Positions 54,835 through 63,724 of a DNA stretch of 64,000 nt are shown here, piece after piece. Within the stretch, counting starts at the first letter, position 1. Every line of letters begins with the position of its first letter. The notes under the pieces are model-generated. The model was not told the origin of the DNA, did no database searches, and was given only the letters and a program-made list of their open reading frames with translations. Both the position numbers and the translations under genes were made by a program. Origin of the DNA: Litchfieldella qijiaojingensis (GTDB lineage: Bacteria; Pseudomonadota; Gammaproteobacteria; Pseudomonadales; Halomonadaceae); contig NZ_BMXS01000007.1 of NCBI RefSeq assembly GCF_014651875.1, positions 1-64,000 of the forward strand. Reading direction: 5' to 3'.

Positions 54835-57800
54835 ATGTCTGCCACACGATCCGACAACATGCCTCAATTTTCACCGCTCGACCCGCCGCGCCCTTCCGGC
54901 ACGCGCGACACCCTCTACTGGCGCGCGCCCCAAGGCAGTGCCACGGCCCTGGCGTTGTCACGCTTGGCCGACGATGCGCCCCTGCTGGTGATCACCGCCG
55001 ACACCGCGCAGGCCCAACGCCTGGAGAACGAACTGCGTTTCTTTGCCCGAGTGCCGGTCATGCCGTTCCCGGACTGGGAAACCCTGCCCTATGACAGCTT
55101 CTCGCCGCATCAGGACATCGTCTCGTCGCGACTACGAACCCTACGCGATCTGCAGGATGCCCACGATGGCATCGTGCTGGTGCCGATCAATACCCTGATG
55201 CAACGCCTGGCACCGGTGGACTACATCGCCGGACGGGTGCTGACGCTGAAGGTCGGCATGACCCTCGACCGCGAAGGCTTTCGCGAGACGCTTTCCCGGG
55301 CGGGTTACCGTGCCGTGGAAACCGTCTACGAACCCGGCGAATACGCCCTGCGCGGCGCGCTGATCGATCTTTTCCCCATGGGTAGCGAGGCGCCGCTGCG
55401 GCTTGACCTGTTCGACGACGAGCTCGACAGCCTGCGCTATTTCGACCCCGACACTCAGCGTTCACGCGAAAAAGTCGAATCCATCGAACTGTTGCCGGCT
55501 CACGAGTATTCGCTGTCACGCTCCGCCATCGCCTGCTTCCGCGAGGGTTTCGAGACGTTGTTCGACGTCGATCCCCGCCAGTGCCCACTTTACAACGATG
55601 CCTTGAAGGGTATTCCCTCACCGGGGCTCGAGCAGTACCTACCGTTGTTCTTCGAGGAAACGGCGACCTTGTTCGACCACCTGGCCGACGCCACCCGCGT
55701 GGCCCTGATGCCGGACGTCTACGCAGCGGCCGAGCACCACTGGGCGGCCATTCAGAGTCGCTACGACAATCTGGGCGTCGATCCCACGCGACCGCTGCTC
55801 CCACCGCATAAGGCCTTCATCCCTGTATCCGAGGTGTTCGCCGCCATCAAGCGCCGCCCCAGGGTCGAACTGATCAACGAAGAGGAGCATCTGCATGCCC
55901 ACCTGCCGACGACACGCTCGCCGGCACAGGTAGCCATCAATGCCCGCGCTCAGCAACCACTGGCATCGCTACGACACTTCCTCGAGCAGCAGACGAATAG
56001 CTGTGTGCTGTTCGTCGCCGAATCTCGAGGCCGGCGCGAAGCCCTGGAAGAGACCTTGGCTCCGTTGCACCTGACGCTGCCGCATCTCGAAGGTTGGCAA
56101 GCATTTATCGACAACGGCCCGCCGCTCGCCATTACCGAGGGGGAACTGGATGCCGGCCTATGGCTGGAAACCGGTGAAGCGGAGAAAAGTCTTGTCATCA
56201 TCACCGAAACCGAGCTGTTCGGTGATGTGGTACGCCAGAGCCGACGACGCGAGAAGGCGACCGACGACAATGAGCTAGCCGTCCGCCATCTTTCCGAACT
56301 CCGCCCCGGTTCACCGGTCGTCCACCAGACTCACGGCGTGGGTCGCTACCTGGGGCTCGAGATCCTGGAAGCCGGTGGCCAGGCAGCCGAGTTCGTGGCT
56401 CTGGAATACGCCGATGGCGCACGGCTCTACGTTCCGGTGGACAGCCTTCACCTGATCTCGCGCTATGCCGGCGCCAGCGACGAACTCGCTCCATTGCACA
56501 AGCTCGGCTCCGACCATTGGGACAAAGCCAAGAAGCGGGCCGCGGAGAAGATTCGCGATACCGCCGCCGAGTTGCTGGACGTCTATGCACGCCGCGAAGC
56601 CCGTGAAGGTTTCGCCTGCGATTTGCCGGTCGAGGAGTATGCGCGCTTCGCCGGTAGCTTCCCCTTCGAGGAGACTCCCGACCAGAAAGCGGCCATTCAC
56701 GCCGTCATCCACGACATGACCTCGCCCCGCCCCATGGATCGGGTGGTATGCGGCGACGTCGGGTTCGGCAAGACCGAGGTTGCCATGCGTGCCGCCTTCC
56801 TGGCAGTGCATTCGGGATGTCAGGTCGTGGTACTGGTGCCCACCACCCTGCTCGCCCAACAGCACTATGACAATTTCCGCGACCGCTTCGCCGATACGGC
56901 AGTACAGATCGAGCTGGTATCGCGTTTCACCGGAGGCAAGGGGCAGGCCGAAGCCCTCAAGCGTATCCAGGACGGGCGGGCCGATATCGTCATCGGAACT
57001 CACAAACTGCTGTCGAAGAACATGCGCTTCCCCAACATGGGGCTGCTGGTCATCGACGAGGAGCACCGATTCGGCGTGGCCCAGAAGGAACGACTCAAGA
57101 GCCTGCGTGCCGAAGTCGATATCCTGACACTGACCGCCACACCGATTCCACGTACCCTGAACATGGCCATGAGCGGCATTCGCGACCTGTCGATCATTGC
57201 CACGCCTCCGGCGCGTCGCCTCTCGGTCAAGACCTTCGTCCAGCAGCGTAACGAGCCGGTGATCAAAGAGGCTATCCTGCGCGAGATCCTGCGTGGCGGG
57301 CAGGTCTACTTCCTGTATAACGAGGTCAAGACCATCGAAAGCGCCGCCGCCAAGGTACGTGACCTGGTACCGGAAGCCCGCGTTGGCGTGGCCCACGGTC
57401 AGCTGCCCGAACGCAGTCTGGAGCGGGTGATGTCGGATTTCTATCACAAGCGTTTCAATGTTCTGGTCTGCTCGACCATCATAGAAACCGGTATCGACGT
57501 TCCCAACGCCAACACCATTGTCATCGAGCGCGCCGACAAATTCGGTCTGGCCCAATTGCATCAGTTGCGTGGCCGCGTGGGGCGCAGTCACCATCAGGCC
57601 TACGCCTATCTGCTCACACCGCCTCCCCAGGCGATTACCCAGGATGCCGTGAAGCGTCTGGAAGCCATCGGCCAGGCCGAGGATCTCGGGGCCGGCTTCA
57701 CGCTAGCCAGTCACGACATGGAGATCCGAGGTGCCGGCGAGTTGCTCGGCGATGAGCAGAGCGGCCAGATGGAAAGCATCGGCTATAGTCTCTATATGCA

Positions 57801-58320
57801 GATGCTTGACCGCGCGGTTAAGGCAATCAAGGCCGGCAAGACACCCAATATCGAAGCGCCTCTGGACGAGGGTGTGGAAATCAGCCTCAACCTGCCTGCA
57901 CTGATCCCCGATGACTACCTGCCTGATGTGCAACAACGCCTGATCATGTATAAACGCATTGCCAGCACAACCGATGAAGCCGAGCTCAAGGAACTGCAGG
58001 TGGAAATGATCGACCGCTTCGGTCTGCTGCCGGCATCGGTCAAGACGCTGATACGCCAGACGCGCCTGCGCCAGCGTGCCGAACGTTTGGGCATTGCGCG
58101 CCTGGAGGCCGGCCCCGAACGGGGGCGGGTGATTTTCGGTTCCGGCACCGCCGTGGACCCTATGACACTGGTCACCCTCATCCAGCAGGACCCGGCCCAT
58201 TATCGGCTGGAAGGCGCGGACACCCTGCGCTTCGAGGCCGACATGGATAACCCGGAAGCTCGCTTCGAGGCAGTCGAAGGGCTACTGACGCGACTCAACA
58301 GGAAAACCGAGGCCGCTTAG
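54835..58320 (+). CDS. mfd: Transcription-repair coupling factor
   Basis: Mfd (1161 residues; E. coli has 1148) removes RNA polymerase stalled at DNA damage and recruits UvrA. In order: a UvrB-like N-terminal region (1-350), the RNA polymerase interaction domain (about 480-570, VHQTHGVGRYLGLEIL), the translocase with Walker A GDVGFGKT (near 640) and DEEH box (VIDEEHRFGV), and a C-terminal domain (about 1000-1161) that autoinhibits. ATG at 54835 is used; one at 54859 is also possible. An extended -10 (TGGTATCAT, 54810-54818) precedes it. It is followed 16 bp later by an L,D-transpeptidase gene. Confidence 0.97.
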   Translation: MSATRSDNMPQFSPLDPPRPSGTRDTLYWRAPQGSATALALSRLADDAPLLVITADTAQAQRLENELRFFARVPVMPFPDWETLPYDSFSPHQDIVSSRLRTLRDLQDAHDGIVLVPINTLMQRLAPVDYIAGRVLTLKVGMTLDREGFRETLSRAGYRAVETVYEPGEYALRGALIDLFPMGSEAPLRLDLFDDELDSLRYFDPDTQRSREKVESIELLPAHEYSLSRSAIACFREGFETLFDVDPRQCPLYNDALKGIPSPGLEQYLPLFFEETATLFDHLADATRVALMPDVYAAAEHHWAAIQSRYDNLGVDPTRPLLPPHKAFIPVSEVFAAIKRRPRVELINEEEHLHAHLPTTRSPAQVAINARAQQPLASLRHFLEQQTNSCVLFVAESRGRREALEETLAPLHLTLPHLEGWQAFIDNGPPLAITEGELDAGLWLETGEAEKSLVIITETELFGDVVRQSRRREKATDDNELAVRHLSELRPGSPVVHQTHGVGRYLGLEILEAGGQAAEFVALEYADGARLYVPVDSLHLISRYAGASDELAPLHKLGSDHWDKAKKRAAEKIRDTAAELLDVYARREAREGFACDLPVEEYARFAGSFPFEETPDQKAAIHAVIHDMTSPRPMDRVVCGDVGFGKTEVAMRAAFLAVHSGCQVVVLVPTTLLAQQHYDNFRDRFADTAVQIELVSRFTGGKGQAEALKRIQDGRADIVIGTHKLLSKNMRFPNMGLLVIDEEHRFGVAQKERLKSLRAEVDILTLTATPIPRTLNMAMSGIRDLSIIATPPARRLSVKTFVQQRNEPVIKEAILREILRGGQVYFLYNEVKTIESAAAKVRDLVPEARVGVAHGQLPERSLERVMSDFYHKRFNVLVCSTIIETGIDVPNANTIVIERADKFGLAQLHQLRGRVGRSHHQAYAYLLTPPPQAITQDAVKRLEAIGQAEDLGAGFTLASHDMEIRGAGELLGDEQSGQMESIGYSLYMQMLDRAVKAIKAGKTPNIEAPLDEGVEISLNLPALIPDDYLPDVQQRLIMYKRIASTTDEAELKELQVEMIDRFGLLPASVKTLIRQTRLRQRAERLGIARLEAGPERGRVIFGSGTAVDPMTLVTLIQQDPAHYRLEGADTLRFEADMDNPEARFEAVEGLLTRLNRKTEAA

Positions 58321-58336
58321 GCCAAGAGATGGATCA

Positions 58337-59404
58337 ATGACGAAGACTTCTTTTTTCCCCCACTATGCCGCTCGTGCCAAGCATGCCATGGCCATGCTCA
58401 CGATGCTGATGGCGGCGCTACTGCTGTCACCGTTGGTACAGGCGAATCAGAATGACCTCCCCAAAGGTCATTACTACCTGCCCGAAAACGGTGATGTGAT
58501 CGGCGAGATGAAGACAGTCATCGCCAAGGAAGAAGACACCCTGATCGACATCGGCCACCGTTACGGACTGGGATTCGAGGAAATGCGCCGCGCTAACCCC
58601 GACCTGGGAATGTGGTATCCCGGCGAAGGGGCGGAGGTGCTCGTGCCGACGCGCTTCATCCTTCCCCCCGGCCCACGCGAAGGCATTGTGATCAATCTCT
58701 CTGAACTACGGCTTTACTACTACCCGCCGACCGCCGAGGGCGAGAGACCTATCGTCGAAACCTACCCTATCAGCGTCGGTCGTGAAGGCTTCGAGACGCC
58801 GCTGGGGACGTTCAAGACCACCGTAAAGGTCAAGGATCCCGCCTGGGCGCCGCCTGAATCGATGCGCAAGGAAGCCGCCGCACGTGGCGAACCAGCTCCG
58901 ACAATCGTGCCTCCGGGTCCCGACAACCCCTTGGGCCGGCACGCCATCCTGCTGAATATCCCCAGCTACCTCATCCATGGCACCAATCGCCCAGCGGGTG
59001 TGGGCATGCGAGTCAGTCGTGGTTGCATACGCATGTTGCCCGAGGATATCGAGTCGTTGTTCGAGCGCGTTCCCAGCGGTACCCAAGTCACCTTGATCAA
59101 CGAACCCTTCAAGGCAGGTTGGGAGAACGAAGAACTCTACGTGCAGTCCTACCCGTTGCTGGGAGACAAGGAAGGCAGTGTCGAACCGCTGATCAGCGCC
59201 TTGGATGTTCTCTCCAAGACGTTCGGAAACGAGCAACCGCCGGTGGACTATGCCCGCGTAAGGCAAGCCGTGGAGGCTCCCACAGGTCGACTGCAAGCCG
59301 TGCTACGCGAGCCGACTCCCGAAGCCGAGCCAGTGGATATCTACCGCGAACTCGACACCGAGGCGACCGTGGAACTAGCGCATCGGATCGAGACAATTTC
59401 GTGA
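58337..59404 (+). CDS. L,D-transpeptidase with LysM-like domain (YbiS/ErfK family)
   Basis: This 355-residue periplasmic enzyme cross-links peptidoglycan or attaches lipoprotein to it. After a signal peptide (about 1-36, ending LVQA/NQ), a LysM-like segment (about 60-100: EEDTLIDIGHRYGLGFEEM) precedes the YkuD catalytic domain (about 110-250). The active site is HGTNRPAGVGMRVSRGCIRM, with histidine and cysteine. A C-terminal stretch of about 100 residues is like that of YbiS/YcfS/ErfK. It ends at a bidirectional terminator facing a Lpp/OprI-type gene, its possible substrate. Confidence 0.9.
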   Translation: MTKTSFFPHYAARAKHAMAMLTMLMAALLLSPLVQANQNDLPKGHYYLPENGDVIGEMKTVIAKEEDTLIDIGHRYGLGFEEMRRANPDLGMWYPGEGAEVLVPTRFILPPGPREGIVINLSELRLYYYPPTAEGERPIVETYPISVGREGFETPLGTFKTTVKVKDPAWAPPESMRKEAAARGEPAPTIVPPGPDNPLGRHAILLNIPSYLIHGTNRPAGVGMRVSRGCIRMLPEDIESLFERVPSGTQVTLINEPFKAGWENEELYVQSYPLLGDKEGSVEPLISALDVLSKTFGNEQPPVDYARVRQAVEAPTGRLQAVLREPTPEAEPVDIYRELDTEATVELAHRIETIS

Positions 59405-59428
59405 ATTTCATCTTCACCAACGTGTAAC

Positions 59429-59456
59429 AAAAGACCCCGCTTCAGCGGGGTCTTTT
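59429..59456. terminator. Bidirectional terminator
   Basis: AAAAGACCCCGC-TTCA-GCGGGGTCTTTT is a perfect stem with T runs on both sides, between convergent genes. Confidence 0.95.
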
Positions 59457-59516
59457 GCTATCGCATCGCCGATGGGCATCCAGCCTCGATGCACACCGGC
59501 AGCATATGGCGATCCC

Positions 59517-59780
59517 TTACTTCTGCATGGAGCGCTCGAACATGCGGTTCATTTGCTCGCGGTTCTCTCGAGCCATCTGCAGAGCCGCCTGAGCATCACG
59601 CTGCGCCTGGTTGGCAGTGCTTTGCGCCTGGTTGGCGGTATTCAGGGCTTGAGTAGCGTCAGACTGGGCAGACTCGGCAGTCATGCGCACTTCTTCCAGG
59701 GCACTGTTGGTGGCACAGCCCGCCAGAATGGCCAGAGAGGCGGCAGCGGCAGAAAGCTTAAGAGTGTTCTTGAGAGTCAT
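59517..59780 (-). CDS. Lpp/OprI-type outer membrane lipoprotein
   Basis: This 87-residue lipoprotein has a signal peptide with the lipobox LAGC (cysteine 22), then an alanine-rich heptad coiled coil (ATQALNTANQAQSTANQAQR and on) and a C-terminal lysine (SMQK). This is the design of Lpp and OprI, which tie the outer membrane to peptidoglycan through that lysine. The start at 59780 has a perfect AAGGAG 6 nt upstream. Two L,D-transpeptidase genes flank it, which fits attachment of the terminal lysine. Confidence 0.92.
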   Translation of the reverse strand: MTLKNTLKLSAAAASLAILAGCATNSALEEVRMTAESAQSDATQALNTANQAQSTANQAQRDAQAALQMARENREQMNRMFERSMQK

Positions 59781-59907
59781 GATGTTCTCCTTGAGAGACT
59801 TCCTTGGTTCAGCTTGGGTTGTGCCTGGTGTCAAACAGGCGTCCTGCAGGTGCAGGTTCTTCTTGCCATGACTTCGACTGGAAAGCCATGAAGTCAAACG
59901 CTGTTTT

Positions 59908-59913
59908 ATTATA
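59908..59913 (-). promoter_or_regulatory. Candidate -10 of the lipoprotein gene
   Basis: A perfect TATAAT on the minus strand about 128 bp upstream of the ATG; no -35 at 16-18 bp. The leader would be about 120 nt. Confidence 0.4.
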
Positions 59914-59963
59914 GACATGGGTGCCTTGTCTACCTAGAAAACAGCATTTTTCTGTAACTGAGC

Positions 59964-60536
59964 CTAGCGGATCACCACGCGAGTGCCAACTTCAACGAGA
60001 CCCGCCAATCGCTCGATCTGTTCATTGGTCACGGCAATACAACCTTCGGTCCAATGAAAGCGCTCATGGATCGAAGGATCTCCCTTGCCGATACCATGAA
60101 TCCCGATATCGCCTCCCAACACCGTATCCTGCGGTGGCCGCCCATATCGTCGCAGATAGGCGAAGTAATCCTCGTATTCCTGCTGGCTCATGATACCGGC
60201 ATTCAAGGCATCGAGTGCATGCCATGGGGTGGGGTAGTTGAGCCCCAGGAAAATATGGAAACGACTTTTGAAATTGAACCTGTTGATACGAAATTCACCG
60301 GTTGGAGTTTGCTTGTCTCCCCTGACCCGGAGCGGGGCGGCGCCTCGCTGGCCAAGCGATATCGGAAAGAAACGCTCGACCTCCCGTTCCCCCCGGTAGA
60401 CGTGTAATGTGGCACTCTCGTCATCTATCAACAGCCATAGTTCATCGGGTCCGTGCAGGTGTAGATTGGCCTGGGCTCCCAACGCCGGCATGACGGCCAA
60501 TGCCCAGACCAGCAACAAATTTCTCAGGCGGCTCAT
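59964..60536 (-). CDS. L,D-transpeptidase (YkuD domain only)
   Basis: This 190-residue protein has a signal peptide (about 1-24, VMPALGAQA/NL) and a single YkuD domain. The catalytic motif is IHGIGKGDPSIHERFHW then TEGCIAVTN, with cysteine about residue 170. The extended stretch FLGLNYPTPWHA and TPTGEFRINRFN fit the family with the HxxGxxxx insertion. The start at 60536 (GGAG 11 nt upstream) is chosen over an ATG 12 codons earlier. It is on the same strand as the lipoprotein gene, 183 bp upstream of it. Confidence 0.88.
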   Translation of the reverse strand: MSRLRNLLLVWALAVMPALGAQANLHLHGPDELWLLIDDESATLHVYRGEREVERFFPISLGQRGAAPLRVRGDKQTPTGEFRINRFNFKSRFHIFLGLNYPTPWHALDALNAGIMSQQEYEDYFAYLRRYGRPPQDTVLGGDIGIHGIGKGDPSIHERFHWTEGCIAVTNEQIERLAGLVEVGTRVVIR

Positions 60537-60736
60537 GCGTGCTACGTCTCCGGTAGGTTGCGGCGATTTCATACCTTATCATGACTCAACATACAACGTT
60601 TTTCCGCAACGACCACATGCGCCAAATCCAACACCCTGACATTAGGCCCTTCACCCCGCCATACTATTTGCATATTTCCCCGCTGGTTTTGAGATGCCAT
60701 CACCGGAAGCCACCAATCGGGAAGGTGATGACCTAA

Positions 60737-61324
60737 TCAGGCCAGTGCGCGTTGCACCAACGCCTTGTGCGCGGGAGCTAGCGTAATGGTCTCTGCCAGC
60801 TCATGTCCTCGCGCCGACATCTTGTTCCAGGTCTTGCGCACGATGCGTAGCAGCTTGGCCTCGTCATGCTCCTTGGCAAAATCGGCGAAATAATACTGCA
60901 GAAAGACCAGACAGGCGACATCCTCCAGTGCCTGGGTCTCGGCATCGCGGCGCAAATTCTCCTTGCGGATCAAGGCAGCGACACGCTCGCACGTCGCCTC
61001 GTCGTAGCCGACGTCGGCCAGCACTTCGGCCGCTTGCTCAGCCTGACGACGTCCCAAGTCACGACGCCAGGCCAGATAACCGGCACGGTCACGGGAATAG
61101 TCGTCGCGCGGGATACGCCAACGCTGCAGGTGCTGTGCACGGACCGCCAGACGCAGCGCCTCGCTGGCCTGTGGCGCCACCCGCTCCAGCCATTCGCTCA
61201 TGCGCCGGGCATAGAGCTGCTCGTAGGGAATGCGCTGCCCTTCCACTTCTACTAGCCGTGGATCCTCGCGGTGCAAGCCATCGAGCCGTTCGATGGCTGC
61301 CTGAAACCGTGATGCGTCAGGCAT
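60737..61324 (-). CDS. DUF4202 family protein
   Basis: This 195-residue soluble protein matches the DUF4202 family: RRMSEWLERVAPQASEALRL, QHLQRWRIPRDDYSRDRAGY, and VACLVFLQYYFADFAKEHDE. The histidines and aspartates in these blocks recall HD-like hydrolases but no activity is known to me. The start at 61324 has GGGGGAG 7 nt upstream. It lies 38 bp downstream of the EAL gene and may be co-transcribed with it. Confidence 0.85.
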   Translation of the reverse strand: MPDASRFQAAIERLDGLHREDPRLVEVEGQRIPYEQLYARRMSEWLERVAPQASEALRLAVRAQHLQRWRIPRDDYSRDRAGYLAWRRDLGRRQAEQAAEVLADVGYDEATCERVAALIRKENLRRDAETQALEDVACLVFLQYYFADFAKEHDEAKLLRIVRKTWNKMSARGHELAETITLAPAHKALVQRALA

Positions 61325-61362
61325 CGTTCTACTCCCCCTTCGAGTCGATCTTTCTTTTGAGC

Positions 61363-63051
61363 CTAACCGAAAGAATTTCCCTGACAAGCCGCATAGGCGC
61401 GGCGCCATTCATGGTATCGGTCCAAAGGCAGTGCCGGGGCGTAGAGAAAACCTTGTGCCTGGTCACAGCCCAACTCGCGGAGGATATCGCGCTGCATCGC
61501 ATTCTCCACGCCTTCTGCCGTAACCACTAGATCGAGCGCATGCCCCACATCGATCATGCAAGCGATCAGCTTGCGCGCCCGTTCATCGAGTTCCAGGCCA
61601 TTGACGAAGGCTCGGTCGATCTTGAGCCCGGTGATCGGTAAGTGCCTCAGGTAATTGAATGAGGCAAACCCGGTGCCGAAGTCGTCGATGCTCACGCCGA
61701 TCCCATGGCAGCGCATGCGCTCGATCGCTCGTTTGGCAGCGCCAAGGTCCTGCATCAGGGCACTCTCGGTAATCTCGATCTCCAGACGCTGCGGTGCTAT
61801 GCGATGCTCCTCGACCATGTCCTGGAGCATGTGCAGCAACTCCTCATCGAATAGATTGCGCACTGAGAAATTGATACTGACGCTTCCCGGATCGTCAGCG
61901 ACGAATCGACAGGCCTCACTAGCGACGAAGCGGGTCAGCGGTGCGATCAGGGTGGTGTTTTCAACCTTGGGCATGAACAACCCGGGAGAAATCAGCCCTC
62001 CCTCGCCATCGCGCCAACGGATCAGTCCTTCGCACCCGCAGACACGACCATCGAGCAGGCGGATCTTGGGCTGATAGTGGAGCTCGAACTCTCCTTGTTC
62101 CAGGCCACGCCGTACTTGCGAAATCATCTTGATCGTCTGTACCGTGCGCCGCTTGAAGGCAGGAGAAAAGTGGCAATGGAAGCGCTGCTTCTCGAGCGCG
62201 GCAAACATGGCGATGCGCGCTTCATGGATCAGGTCGTCGGGCTGCGTGTCCCTGGCCTGTTGCAAACTGCTACCCAGCACCAGTTGCGCGCGCATGGGCA
62301 CATCCTGGACCACCAGGTTATCTTCTCCCACCTCGGCCAAGCGTCGTGCGATCCTCTCTAGCTCATCGTGGGCGATATCGCTCAGTACCAGCATCAATTC
62401 CGCTGTATTGAAGTGGTAAATACCCTCCACCTCCGGAACCTCGCAAGATAGCCGTTCACTGATCGCCGACACCAGTTCGTCGGAAGCATCCGCCCCCATG
62501 GCTTCAAGCACATCGGTGATATCGGTGATGCGCACCAGAATCAGCCCTACAGACGTGCCATGCCGCCGGGATGCGGCCAACCAGTCGGCCAGATCCTCCT
62601 TCAAAGCGATCGGATTGGGCAACCCCGAACGTGGATCGGTACGCGCCACGATTTCACGTGTTTCGCTCGACTTGCGCAAGAGATGAAACAACCAGCCGGC
62701 AATGGCCCCCAACGCGAGATAAAGCCCGAGACGAATCAGCCAGTTGGACGGGGCCTGAGATGTGCCATCGGCTACATCCAGCGGCATGGCTGCCATCAAC
62801 AACCCCGCGGCCATAGCCACGACCAAGGCACCGGGCAACTCGTACCAGGCGGCAGCAAGCAGGACTGGAACCAGCATCAGATAGGGATAAGAATAGGTTG
62901 TGCCACCGGTCAGATAGACCGCCAGGGTGCCGGCCCCCAACAGAGCCAGTAAGGCGCCACCGCAAGCGACATGCCGGAGCGGGGCTGGCCAGGATCGCCA
63001 TCCAAAAGATCGCCGATCCTCCGATATCGGGCTAGTGAAGAGCACCGCCAT
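61363..63051 (-). CDS. Membrane EAL-domain c-di-GMP phosphodiesterase
   Basis: This 562-residue protein probably hydrolyses c-di-GMP. Four or five membrane helices (about 28-130) are followed by a degenerate GGDEF domain (about 140-300; the motif position reads FNTAEL) and an EAL domain (about 310-555). The EAL signature is EGLIRW, with the metal and catalytic blocks ITESALM, DDFGTGFASF, LKIDRAFV and EGVEN intact, so activity is likely. It opposes the cyclase at 34.5 kb. The spacer upstream (63052-63324) must hold its promoter; no riboswitch motif was recognised there. Confidence 0.9.
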   Translation of the reverse strand: MAVLFTSPISEDRRSFGWRSWPAPLRHVACGGALLALLGAGTLAVYLTGGTTYSYPYLMLVPVLLAAAWYELPGALVVAMAAGLLMAAMPLDVADGTSQAPSNWLIRLGLYLALGAIAGWLFHLLRKSSETREIVARTDPRSGLPNPIALKEDLADWLAASRRHGTSVGLILVRITDITDVLEAMGADASDELVSAISERLSCEVPEVEGIYHFNTAELMLVLSDIAHDELERIARRLAEVGEDNLVVQDVPMRAQLVLGSSLQQARDTQPDDLIHEARIAMFAALEKQRFHCHFSPAFKRRTVQTIKMISQVRRGLEQGEFELHYQPKIRLLDGRVCGCEGLIRWRDGEGGLISPGLFMPKVENTTLIAPLTRFVASEACRFVADDPGSVSINFSVRNLFDEELLHMLQDMVEEHRIAPQRLEIEITESALMQDLGAAKRAIERMRCHGIGVSIDDFGTGFASFNYLRHLPITGLKIDRAFVNGLELDERARKLIACMIDVGHALDLVVTAEGVENAMQRDILRELGCDQAQGFLYAPALPLDRYHEWRRAYAACQGNSFG

Positions 63052-63324
63052 TCGCTTCCCCTGCTATCCTTGTCATTCTGCCGGGCTATCGCTCAGATGC
63101 TGTCTCTCGCCGAGTGACCCATCCGGCTCACCAACAAGTCGGTGTCTTACAGATCAGTTACTACTAATCACTACACCAGCTCTTTTGTTAACACCACTCT
63201 CCATACTTTTCTTTTTGTAAATCTACGTAACCTTGCTACTGACTCAAGGGCACCCATGAACGCCCGGTGACGGGGCCGCCCACCGCTCGTCGGCGGTGAA
63301 CACCTTTACCTGTCGGCATGGCAC
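63052..63324. other. Spacer upstream of the EAL gene
   Basis: Nothing coding is seen in these 273 bp. The stretch is AT-rich around 63150-63230, where the EAL promoter should be, with no clear consensus pair. Confidence 0.4.
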
Positions 63325-63355
63325 AAAAAACCCCGCCCGAGCATCCCGGGCGAGG
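63325..63355 (-). terminator. Terminator of the 78-residue gene
   Basis: On the minus strand CCTCGCCCGGGA pairs with TCGGGCGGGG, followed by six T, 20 bp after the stop codon. Confidence 0.85.
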
Positions 63356-63375
63356 TAGAGTGACTGTCGTCATCA

Positions 63376-63612
63376 TCAATGTACGGTGGCGGGAAACCCC
63401 TGATCCTCGCTCTCTTCCTGCCACAGCTTGCTGCGAGTGATGGCATGATCGATCATCTCCTGCGCCACTTCGAAGCGGCTCTGACGCAACAAGCCGGCAG
63501 CCTCGTCGGAGAAGCGAATGCGCATCAAGGGCTCCCCCTCTCCTTCTGCGGGCCGCAAGACGATCTCACCATCTGCAAGTTCGACGATTTCCAGAATCGC
63601 GGTATCGGACAT
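63376..63612 (-). CDS. Hypothetical protein, 78 residues
   Basis: I do not recognise this small acidic protein. It starts MSDTAILEIVELADGEIVLR at 63612; GGGGGAG lies just upstream, and 26 earlier in-frame codons have no such site. The first half looks like beta strands (EIVLRPAEGEGEPLMRIRF), the second like helix (DEAAGLLRQSRFEVAQEMID). It has its own terminator, and another separates it from the gene at the edge, so it is probably transcribed alone. Confidence 0.7.
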   Translation of the reverse strand: MSDTAILEIVELADGEIVLRPAEGEGEPLMRIRFSDEAAGLLRQSRFEVAQEMIDHAITRSKLWQEESEDQGFPATVH

Positions 63613-63652
63613 CGGGGACTCCCCCTGAATCGGGAACAAAGAGTACAGCAAT

Positions 63653-63684
63653 AAAAAACGACCACGGTAACCGGCCATGGTCGC
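63653..63684 (-). terminator. Terminator of the gene at the right edge
   Basis: On the minus strand CGACCATGG pairs with CCGTGGTCG around CCGGTTA, followed by six T. Confidence 0.85.
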
Positions 63685-63724
63685 TGTCATTTGCCACTAG
63701 CCTATCACCTCGTCGGCCAAGGCG

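Noticed and set aside
59415-59430. Possible Ter site (TGTAACAAA) near the lipoprotein gene
   Set aside because: Only about eight bases resemble the E. coli core TGTAACTAA and the preceding GT and flanks do not fit; one such match in 64 kb is expected by chance.
63052-63324. c-di-GMP riboswitch in front of the EAL gene
   Set aside because: No GEMM core or paired helices of the right spacing could be made by eye.
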